64,000 nucleotides of DNA from Brachynemurus nebulosus (Eukaryota; Arthropoda; Insecta; Neuroptera; Myrmeleontidae): NCBI GenBank assembly GCA_035578155.1, contig JAPWDM010000015.1, positions 4,527,501-4,591,500 of the forward strand. The letters are read 5' to 3'. The translations under genes were made by a program, and so were the position numbers. The notes beneath the pieces were generated by a model. That model searched no databases and was not told the DNA's origin. It was given only the letters and a program-made list of their open reading frames with translations. Shown piece by piece: positions 55,730 to 64,000 of this stretch. How positions within the stretch are numbered: the first letter of the stretch is position 1; every line of letters begins with the position of its first letter.

Positions 55730-58700
55730 TTTATTGTGTTTTTTATCTGTTAAGATGTACAATATGTCAATAAATAAATAACATTAGGTACTGATTTACA
55801 ATAAATTTTCATTAAAATATTCTTGGACTGCATAATGGCAGGATTTGATCAATAATGATTTTAGTTTATTTTTAAATGTCGATAGGGGTAGTTCTTTTAC
55901 AACTGCTGGTAATTTATTGAAAATTCGAATAATTGTGTTCAGTGGACAGTTTTGCACTTTTGATAAAGTAGAACTTATTGTTACATAATTTTGCTTTTGC
56001 CTTGTACTATATGTGTGCTTATGTGTATTTTCTTCGAAAATTCCGGGATATTTCTTAATAAAGATACAACATTCTAAAATATAAAGGTCGGACAATGTTA
56101 ATATTCCCAGTTCTTTAAATTTTCGTCTACATGATTCTCTCGGTCCTATATTGCAGATGGCGCGTATACAACGTTTTTGTGACAAAAATAAGTACTTTGT
56201 GGCGTATGAACTATTTCCCCAGAACAGGATACCAAAACGCAAGTTCGATTGCACGTATGCATAATAAATAGTTAGCAATACTGGAACTGATATAAATTTA
56301 TGAAGTTCTCGCAATAAATAAGCATACTTATTGATTTTCGTTATAACTGTATCCACGTGATACTTCCAGTTTAGATCGCTATCAATATTAACACCGAGAA
56401 ACTTAACTACATCAGAAAAATAAATAGTTCCAAAATCTGGTAATGTTAAACAATTTAAAGTATCCTTGTATTGGCCAAATTTGATATATTTCGTTTTTTC
56501 TAGATTTAATTTTAAATTGTTATCACTAAACCACAGAGTAACTTCATTTAAAGACTGGTTTATTTTAAATGACAAATCATCCCGATCAATTCCTTTATAT
56601 ATTGTATAATGGCTGTATCGTCCGCAAAAAGTATCGCGTTTTCCGTTATCGTTGTCAGATCGTTATTGTACAGTATAAATAAAAGAGGACCCAAAATTGA
56701 ACCTTGTGGGATTCCTCTTTCAATAACTAATTTATCTGATTGATAAATTCGATAACTATCATTTTCTATAGCATGTAATTGCACCAGTTGTATTCTATTA
56801 GATAAATAAGACTTTATCAGATAGAGTGCCTGACCTCTAATGCCATATGTATTAAGTTTCCTGTATAACACATCATAATGTACACAGTCAAAAGCTTTCG
56901 AAAGATCGAAGAATGCTGTCACACATAAATCCTTTTGATTCCATGCTTCATGTATTGCATGTATTATCTTAAAAATCGCTAGTTCTAAAGAACTACCCGT
57001 TCTAAAGCCATGCTGGTCTTCAGATACTATCCGAAATTTACATAAGTAGTCGGTCATTCTATTAAAAATCGCCCTTTCTAAGATCTTCGAAAAATTACAT
57101 AGTAGGGAAATTGGCCGATAATTGTCCAAATTTCGTTCGTCACCCTTTTTTAGTAATGGCTTCACTACTGATAATTTTAGATTATCGGGAAATATTCCTT
57201 GAACAAAACAATTATTAATAATGTGGCAGAAAGGTTCTGCTATATATCCTGCATACAGTTTTATTAGTTCAAGAGGAATACCATCCCAACCGACGGATTT
57301 TTTATTGTTTAACGAGTGAATAATACTGTAAATCTCGGATGCATCACAAGGCTTTAAATATAAACTATTGACCTGTGTAGTAGTGTTAAGTTTTCTCTGT
57401 AAATTTGGATCATCTAAATTTAATGTTTTAGTTACATTTATAAAATGATTATTAAAACTATTAACTACTGTTTGTGGGTTCCTTATTTCCTCGCCATTAT
57501 TACCAATAAGAGTTGGAAGTTTTAATTTTGTGTTTTTATTGCTATTAAAATTATTTATTGTCTGCCATGCAACATTAGATTTATTATCTGCAGAGCTTAC
57601 GAAATTGTTAAAATATTGTTTTTTTGCTGTTCTAACAATCAAACATATCCTTTTACATAAATCTTTATAAAAGGTAAGCAAATTATCGACGTAAATATTT
57701 TCTCTTCTGAGGTCTTTTATGAGTATATATAATTCACGCTTTTGTTTCGATAAAATTTTTATTTCGCTAGTAATCCAATTTTTACTTGTGAAGTTGTTAA
57801 TGTGGACTACAGGCATTTTGACCATTTTCATTGGGAAAGCTATATTAAAATAATGAGAAAATATTTTTTCGAAAATTTCGTAACTACTGTTTGCGTCATA
57901 GCAGTTAAATACATCATTCCAACTCTCATTTTCCAAAAAATATTTGAACATAAAATGCCCATCATTTGAATAAGACCTAGAATGTTTTTTAAATTTGAAG
58001 TCGAACTTAAAATTATAATTTAAAATGAATTTAAAAACAATAACACAATGATCTGATAATGAACTGTCAATAACATTTGTTGACAAAACATCATTAATTG
58101 GTAAATTAGTTATGATATTGTCAATAAGTGTTGCACTATGCGATGTTATTCTAGTAGGAGTTGTTACGCAACATTCCAAATTAAAACAACTTAATAAATT
58201 AATTAACAATTTATAATGTAAATCAGTGGTATTTAAAAAGTTAATATTAAAATCTCCACAAAGCAATACTTTACAATTAAAACGTGATATGATTGTTAAA
58301 AATTCTTCAAATTTCTCTAAAAATACATAAAAATCACTATCTGGTGTTCTATATATGGAAGCAATAACAGTCTTTATGTTTTTAACTTTAATAACACAAC
58401 ACTCAAAATGTTTTTCTATGACTAAATCTTGAATTTTTATTTCTTCGTAATCATAGTTATTTTTACCGAAAATTGCGACGCCCCCATGGCGAAGGTTAGA
58501 TCTACAGAAAGCAGACAACAGAATATAATCACTAACTTTAGCACTTAAGATTTCACTATTTTGTAACCATGTTTCAACCAAACAAATAAAATCAGGTTTA
58601 GTTTCATTGACCAAAATTTCCAGTTCCTCTATCTTATTTCTCATGCATTGGATGTTTAGATGAACAACTGTTAGTTCATTACTATAAGAACTTCCATGGT

Positions 58701-59486
58701 GGAGTTCAGATTTTAAGTTAATATTAAAATTTTCCGGTTTTGTTGAGAATCTTTTAACGAGTACGTATTCTGGCCATGTATCTTCCGAATATAGCTGATC
58801 TTGTAAAGTCGCGTCAGCACCGATCATAAAAGACGCATTACGACCTCGAGATTCTAATTTTTCGCATTCGAACTCTTGATTAGGAAATATAGATTTCAAG
58901 TGATCTAACACATGCTCTTTTGTACAAATTGGATTGACTCGGCCTAGGTATATCCAGATTTTTCGTCCGGCCGACTGAAGTACACTACTCGATGTTGATT
59001 TTCCAATAACTACTTTAGATTTCTTTTCGTTATTTTTTGACATACCTTGCTCTTTAACTTGTACTTTCGGTTCTTCTGGTAAGTTAGAAACTCTTAACTT
59101 TTTATTTGGAGATATCGATGCATTGACTATTGCGGTATCAGTTACCTCGTTACGTTTATTCTCTGATGGGGCAGAGGACACATCTTCCTGTTTTTTATTC
59201 ACTTTGACTTTTTCAGCATAAGTTTGTTTGGGAACTTCTGGTTTGGAATTAATCAATTCTCTTAACATAGACACTTCGTTTACTAATTTGAGGTTAACCT
59301 CTTTTAATTCTTTGATTTCGGTACATAAACTTTCGGTTGCTTTTTGCACAGTTTGAGATACCACAGATTGTAAAATTTCACTAAATTCTTGCGAAAAGAT
59401 GATACTTTTAAAATCACTAATCGTTTCATTTTCACTTTCATCTTCAGCTTGCTTATTACGCGTACAGCCTCCCGCCATCTTGACTA
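55687..59486 (-). mobile_element. APE-type LINE (CR1/L2-like), nearly full length
   Basis: Minus-strand element; the 3' end is a (TTA)n tail (plus-strand ATA repeats, 55686-55730) and the 5' end lies near 59486. It encodes one long polyprotein (ORF1-like region, endonuclease, RT) broken by a single frameshift. It lies inside the Polinton polymerase gene 2, directly upstream of the codons for the catalytic YTDTDS motif. I could not define a target-site duplication. Confidence 0.88.
55796..59486 (-). pseudogene. LINE polyprotein: ORF1-like region, APE endonuclease, reverse transcriptase
   Basis: The probable start is the ATG of MAGGCTRNKQAEDESENE. The N-terminal part has a coiled coil (SLCTEIKELKEVNLKLVNEV), a Lys/Ser-rich linker, and an ORF1-type domain (RKIWIYLGRVNPICTKEHVL). 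The endonuclease starts ELTVVHLNIQCMRNKIEEL, with CLVETWL, GDFNINFL and a final SDH. RT: SVGWDGIPLEL, NYRPISLLCNFSKILERA, GFRTGSSLELAIF, AFFDLSKAFDCVHYD, IPQGSILGPLLFILYNND and the catalytic LFADDTAIIQY. A one-base frameshift near 56595 moves the thumb/C-terminal part (NEVTLWFSDNNLKLNLEKTK ...) into another frame. ORF1-like and ORF2 regions share one open frame without a stop between them. Confidence 0.9.
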
Positions 59487-59985
59487 TGTATATGATATAC
59501 ACAGATACTGATAGTTTACTTTATGATATACGTACCGATCAAGATGTGTACCAGGTAATGAAACGGGATATCCATAAGTTCGATACATCTGATTATCCAG
59601 AACCGAATGTATACAATATGCCTTTACGAAACAGGAAACAAAAAGGACCTATGTCAGATGAATGTGCGGGGAAAGTGCTTCTGGAATTTGTTGGATTACG
59701 GAGTAAAATGTATAGTTTGCGAGTACAATATAAAGGAGAAACGAAAAAATCAAAAGGATTAAAAATGTCGACAATTAAAAACTCAACTTTGATGATTATC
59801 TGAAATGTTTAATAATGAACTGTAATACGTATAGAATTCAACAATGTATTCGTTCTCAAAAACTCGAACTTTTTACCATTAAACAACAAAAAATTGGTTT
59901 ATCACCATTTGATGAGAAACGATACATTGTTATGAATTCTACACGTACACTTCCATGGGGGCATTGTAAATTATTAAAACAATAA
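59487..59985 (+). pseudogene. Polinton DNA polymerase B gene 2, C-terminal part
   Basis: It resumes after the LINE with the catalytic Pol C motif MIYTDTDSLLYDI, then KFDTSDYPEPNVYNMPLRNR, MSDECAGKVLLEFVGLRSKM. After a frameshift near 59775 it reads FDDYLKCLIMNCNTYRIQQC, GLSPFDEKRYIVMNS and LPWGHCKLL, ending at TAA 59983-59985. The end matches the usual C-terminus of Polinton polymerases, so the gene was complete before insertion and decay. Confidence 0.88.
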
Positions 59986-60115
59986 AAAAAATTTTCTTAA
60001 TATTTTATTATATTTTTTTTTTTTAAATTAAAAAATTATTTAACAAAATTATTCACTAAATTATTTTACAAAAATTATTTAAAAATTATTCACTAAATTA
60101 TTTCACAAAAATTAT

Positions 60116-60700
60116 TTACATTAAATTATTTTGAAATAATCCCAAAAAGTCTGTATGATTTATTAACGGATCATTCGGCGGGAAAATAATTTCATCTAAA
60201 ATGTCTATTTGTTGTCGCTGCTGCTTCTGCTGCCGCTGCTGATGATCCTCCACCAATTCCAGTTGTTGTTGTTGTTGCTCCAGGTACTGATCCAAATCCC
60301 AATTTTGCTGTTGCTGCTGCTGTTGCTGTTGCTGATTCTCCACCAATTTCGGTTGTTGTTGTTGCTCCAGCTACTGATCCAAATCCCAACTTTGCTGTTG
60401 CTGCTGCTGTTGCTGTTGATGATCCTCCACCAATTCCGGATATTGTTGTTGTTGTTGCAAAATTTGATTTAATATTTGGTCTAAGTTTTCAATTTCATTG
60501 ATATCCATCAGTCCCGGTTGATTTTTTGATGACAGACTTAAATCAAGCGGTTCGTCGTAGTTGTTTTCGTTGTCATCAATAATTATTATATTATCTTCAT
60601 TTTCAATATTTTCTTTCACGTACTCAGCGACAATATTAATCATATCACTTATTGTGATTTTTTTGCAAGTGCCTTGTTTAGATACTGCATAGTAGTCCAT
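60116..60700 (-). pseudogene. Gln-rich protein with PLDLS motif, Polinton-associated
   Basis: It starts MDYYAVSKQGTCKKITISDM. There is an N-terminal region with an acidic stretch and DEPLDLSLSSKNQ, then three diverged units of about 32 residues built of a poly-Gln block and WDLDQ. A TAG at 60368-60370 replaces a Gln codon between units, splitting a frame of about 195 residues; the last part ends PLINHTDFLGLFQNNLM. PxDLS is the known docking motif for CtBP co-repressors, so a regulatory role is possible but unproven. Poly-Gln tracts come from CAA/CAG repeats. Confidence 0.6.
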
Positions 60701-60898
60701 GTTGATTTTTGAACACGATTTTTAACAATTAAAACTGAATATCGCGATGAATAATTAATCCAAAAATCGTTTCTGCCTTTCATAGACAAAATTACTTTGT
60801 GGGGGAGTCTCATTCTGGAACATTCTGGAAAGGAGGTGGTAATTGTAACAAATGTTTGAATTAATATTATTACATATTTAGAAAAAATTAAATGATGT

Positions 60899-61141
60899 AC
60901 ATGTACACATCTGGTTAATATCAAAGTCATAAAAAAATTAAATGATACACATATACACATCTGGCTAACATCAAACTCACAAAAAAATTTCATCTGTACA
61001 GAATCTGTTTATTATAATTACATGTACACATCTGGTTAATATCAAAGTCATAAAAAAATTAAATGATACACATATACACATATGGCTAACATCAAATTCA
61101 CAAAAAAATTTCATCTGTACAGAATCTGTTTATTATAATTA
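60899..61141. repeat. 121-bp tandem duplication
   Basis: Two copies starting ACATGTACACATCTGGTTAA at 60899 and 61020, differing at only a few positions. Each copy has two related half-units (GGTTAATATCAAAGTCATAA and GGCTAACATCAAACTCACAA). It lies between the Gln-rich gene and the next ORF; together with 61142-61376 nothing coding is seen. Confidence 0.8.
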
Positions 61142-61376
61142 CATCACTTATAAAAATTGGTTTATGTATAAAATCTGAATGAAACATAATCTTCTTCTCT
61201 CTGGGGGATTTATTTTGCAACATTGTAATAGTTCAGGAACGAGACAAAAATAAAAAGACATTTTTAATTTAACATAATATGTTTTTATTATACCATTTGA
61301 ATAATACAAAAGTGTTAGAAATAGCACAATTTTTATAATGATTTAAACAATTTATATTACAATAAAATTGTTCATA

Positions 61377-61742
61377 TCAAATTTTTAGCGATGGACAGTT
61401 CAAATCTTCTAAATTGATAACATCACTCGTCACATATTCTTGAATCCAATTCTTCTTTTCCGTTCCTTTTACAAACACAGTATTAGCAGCATTTAATGTG
61501 GACATTATTTCAGGCACCTTGTTGTATTCAATATGCCCGCTGTTGAAATGTAATTTATGATAGAATTTCGTAAGCCAATGTGCTTGTCTCTTATCAGTTT
61601 CAGTAAGTTCATTATACGAGAATGGTGGCTTGAATAAAAAGTGCTCGAATTCAAAATTATCATTATTGTGAAGTTTAACAATAGCTAATTCCTTAACAAT
61701 AAATTTTTTATTTACTTTGAATCCTTGCACGTCCGCCAGCAT
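61377..61742 (-). CDS. Polinton-associated protein of unknown function
   Basis: The intact frame is 121 codons. It starts MLADVQGFKVNKKFIVKELA and continues EHFLFKPPFSYNELTETDKR, HWLTKFYHKLHFNSGHIEYN, NTVFVKGTEKKNWIQEYV and VINLEDLNCPSLKI. I recall similar short proteins in insect genomes but not a defined function. The arrangement of D, a His/Trp-Gly segment and a K-G-x-E-K block reminds me loosely of a reduced RNase H-like/DEDD exonuclease fold; this is speculation. It is divergent from the polymerase, between the Gln-rich gene and the integrase, and one of the few unbroken frames here. Confidence 0.6.
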   Translation of the reverse strand: MLADVQGFKVNKKFIVKELAIVKLHNNDNFEFEHFLFKPPFSYNELTETDKRQAHWLTKFYHKLHFNSGHIEYNKVPEIMSTLNAANTVFVKGTEKKNWIQEYVTSDVINLEDLNCPSLKI

Positions 61743-61765
61743 TTTGACATGGTTTTAGTGAAACA

Positions 61766-62395
61766 TTACAATATATCTGATGAATTTACCCACGAGTTAA
61801 ATTTTGAATCAAAACCTAACCACTTCACCAATACTTGGTTACCCTTTTTCCTAAGCACTTTTTCAACCAGATAAACGTTAGGATTTTTCACTTTTTGCAG
61901 TTCCTGCTCGTAAAAAGAGCCTTTTATCTTCTCACCTTGTTCATCTTTAAGTAAATACGTTACAGGATTAGTATGTTGTACCTGATCTATAGTAAAAATT
62001 TCCTTAGTCCAATTGGGTGTGAAACCACGTGAAAAAGTAGTACGATATTTGCTTATACGCACTTTATCTCCAATTTTAAATTTTTTCATTCCCACCATTT
62101 TAATATTGTTATAATAGGTATTCAATATCCGCTGTTCATTTTTCTTATTAACATCAACTGGTTTGCATTTAATTTTGCTGTGTACTGTATTGTTATGTGT
62201 TTTAATTAACATTGGTAATATATCTAGCCAACGATACGACCCCCTCAAACTGAACTGCTTATACATTATGTTTTTTAACGTTTTATTAAAACTTTCAACT
62301 ATACTGGCCTTTTTTGTGCTATACGTTGAATAATGATTAATGCCGTATTTATCCATTAATTTTTTAAAATGTACATTGTAGAACTCTAATAAGGA
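61766..62395 (-). pseudogene. Polinton integrase, C-terminal part with chromodomain
   Basis: From 62395: EFYNVHFKKLMDKYGINHYS, then STKKASIVESFNKTLKNIMY with the catalytic Glu of the rve fold, GSYRWLDILPMLIKTHNNTV, MKKFKIGDKVRISKYRTTF (SH3-like) and a C-terminal chromodomain NVYLVEKVLRKKGNQVLVKW, FNSWVNSSDIL. The N-terminal HHCC and the two catalytic Asp are missing: upstream of 62395 the open frame continues into unrelated sequence, so the gene is truncated. It starts only 24 bases beyond the neighbouring ORF and has the same orientation. Confidence 0.85.
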
Positions 62396-64000
62396 GATGC
62401 ACCCAGAGTGAAATTCGGGATTTCGATGAAACTTCGCTGGTGTGTAGTATAGGTAAAAATAAGGGACCCGTATTTTTTTCATCGGCCATCGTCCACGTTT
62501 AGGGGGTGAAACCAGCCCCTAAAGTTGGGGGTTCAAATCGTATTTCTTAAGATATCTCGAAAACTATAAGAGATAGAGGAAAACTTTAAATTGATGAAAT
62601 GTTACTCTTTGAAAGACCTATTCACCTGTATAGGTTAAACCAAGGCTGGGTTCATGAGGGGGGCTGGAGGGGTGAAAATGGGGGTAAATTTTCTTGCACA
62701 GCCTGAATGGTTCAATGTATCAAATTTTTACCACTATAAATAGAAAGAGCATCAAAAATTAGGGGATACGTGTTTTTGCGTTTTTTCGAAATTATATTTT
62801 TTTTAAATTATATTTTGCACCTCGGTTGCCGGCTATTTGTCTTTCAGGATTATATTGTCAATTTAATGCATTAGTTTGCATTAGTACAACGTATTTTAAA
62901 TGTATTTCATATTTCGCATAACTTTATTAAAATTCTTTTAGAACATTTAAAATTCAGTTGCATTCCGCCTCTGTTCTATTTTCAGTTAACATAATACATA
63001 TGTATTATTGAAAATATATTTAATAATAAATAATTAATTAACTATGCATATGTGTTATGTAACGCAGAATAAATAAATTCATTCTAGATTTTTCTATGAC
63101 GAGTGCGCAGGCGACCTTTAACAATAGAGGCAAACTGATTTAAGTTAGCTAATAAGAACAGCAGGAAGCAGAACATAGTCAGCCAGCAGGCAGTGAGTTT
63201 TAATTAGTACTTACGGGTAACTTACCTTTGAAGTGTCCTTCCGGCACTTCTCATTAAAATTTTAAGTGCATAATGGGACGGTGAAATAGACGGGCATTAC
63301 CACTAGATCACCTGGCCCTTAAGGCTTCGCGATCATGTTTGCTCTCGATTTGATTTAACTATTTAATTATTTAAATTATGCCAATATAGTTATTTTACGC
63401 TCGGGTAATAATGGGAGAAACTTATTGTTAGTTAGTGTTTAACAATTTAATATCTATATTATTGACGCCAAAAAAAGTACTTGGTGATATTTATTCAAAA
63501 CGTAAGTTTTTTTTTTCTTTTCTAATGGAATTTAATTCCATTCTATTTGTAACAATTGTATGAATTTAAATTTACCCTTCATACTCTTGTGATTATTTCT
63601 ATTATTAATTTTATTATTTATTAGTATTAAGTTTAGTATAGTTAAGTATTCGTTTCTCTCAAGTTACTCCTGCGTATGTAAATAATTTTTAATATGTAAA
63701 TAGTATTTGCATATTGTATTGTATCATTGTATTGTATCATCTATAATATTTTCACACCTTCAGGTAGTATTTATTTTTTTTTCTATTTATTACTTACCAA
63801 ACAGCTGTAATAGTTTGACAAGTAATGTTTATCGATTGTTAATTGTTAATTAGTTTCATTGATAATTTGTTTACATTTTTTTTTCTTCAATGTTAATTAT
63901 TTAATAATAGATTTGGTTTGTTTACGGACTCCATTCTGTAATTTTAAAGGTATCCCCTTGAAAATTGTTTCATATTAAATTTAAATATATTTGTAATGTT
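62396..64000. other. right flank, no gene recognised
   Basis: It begins at the break in the integrase. 62500-62720 is unusually G-rich on the plus strand (GTTGGGGGTTCAAATC, GGGGGGCTGGAGGGG) and looks like part of a dispersed repeat. About 63160-63330 has moderately GC-rich sequence with a weak resemblance to a tRNA A box on the minus strand. The last 700 bases are AT-rich. No ORF of interest. Confidence 0.4.

Noticed and set aside
55686..55730. Stand-alone microsatellite
   Set aside because: The ATA run is the 3' tail of the LINE, at its exact end.
60209..60472. Leu-rich membrane-like ORF on the plus strand
   Set aside because: It is the reverse strand of the CAA/CAG repeats coding the Gln-rich protein.
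63240..63320. tRNA-like or SINE head on the minus strand (GTGATCTAGTGGTAATGC as an A box)
   Set aside because: No B box at the right distance and no cloverleaf that I could fold; left as unassigned.

Overview
The window is strongly AT-rich eukaryotic DNA, almost certainly from an arthropod and most likely an insect. The basis is its transposon fauna: piggyBac, PIF/Harbinger with split transposase and Myb/MADF genes, a pogo-like element with a C-terminal zinc finger, Polinton/Maverick polymerase genes, Ty3/gypsy elements and several non-LTR retrotransposons. Introns have GT/AG ends. I found no intact gene of clear host function. The 64 kb reads as a nest of mobile elements inserted into one another, and many junctions can be resolved to the base because target-site duplications (TSDs) survive and the interrupted reading frames line up again on both sides.

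Layout. (1) 1-13.3 kb: minus-strand gypsy element A (RT, protease and nucleocapsid at 1-1366; gag at 11503-12318; primer-binding site at 12769; LTR from 12787). It is split by a 10.1 kb DNA transposon (1367-11502, ends TACAGGGTG/CACCCTGTA, GATA duplication), which itself holds a nearly complete Harbinger element (3732-7346, TAA duplication). (2) 13.3-24.9 kb: a foldback element, then a decayed pogo-like transposon (14.2-24.8 kb) split by a second Harbinger element (15356-24587). That element was hit by two TAA-duplicating MITEs, a solo LTR, and an RLE-type (R4/Dong-like) retrotransposon carrying a poly(A)-tailed element X. (3) 24.9-30.8 kb: LINE debris, a short tandem array, and a second Dong-like plus X pair. 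(4) 30.9-51.4 kb: an exon of a Polinton DNA polymerase gene with C2H2 fingers, split by a 19 kb hAT-like element (31685-50693, 8-bp duplication ATGTGCAT). Inside that is a piggyBac element (35760-50063, TTAA duplication), whose transposase gene is broken twice: by gypsy element B (36531-44708, CCAT duplication) and by a shorter relative of the 10 kb transposon (45593-49072), which carries its own TA-flanked MITE. (5) 51.4-62.4 kb: a P-like transposase fragment, then a second Polinton with a broken DNA polymerase B gene (52416-59985) interrupted by an almost intact LINE (55687-59486), a Gln-rich protein, an uncharacterised conserved-looking protein and a truncated chromodomain integrase. (6) 62.4-64 kb: no recognisable gene.

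How the parts relate. The nest gives a relative history: Polinton, then hAT-like, then piggyBac, then gypsy B and the CAGGGTG element, then the small MITE. Gypsy B is the youngest datable piece: by eye its LTRs differ by one base and one 43-bp indel. The least familiar material is the CAGGGTG-ended DNA transposon family (two long relatives with conserved, asymmetric ends), the hAT-like element whose 8-bp duplication identifies the transposon behind an otherwise unnamed insect protein family, and element X, found twice at the same kind of junction. All alignments were made by eye and family names rest on motif recognition, not searches.
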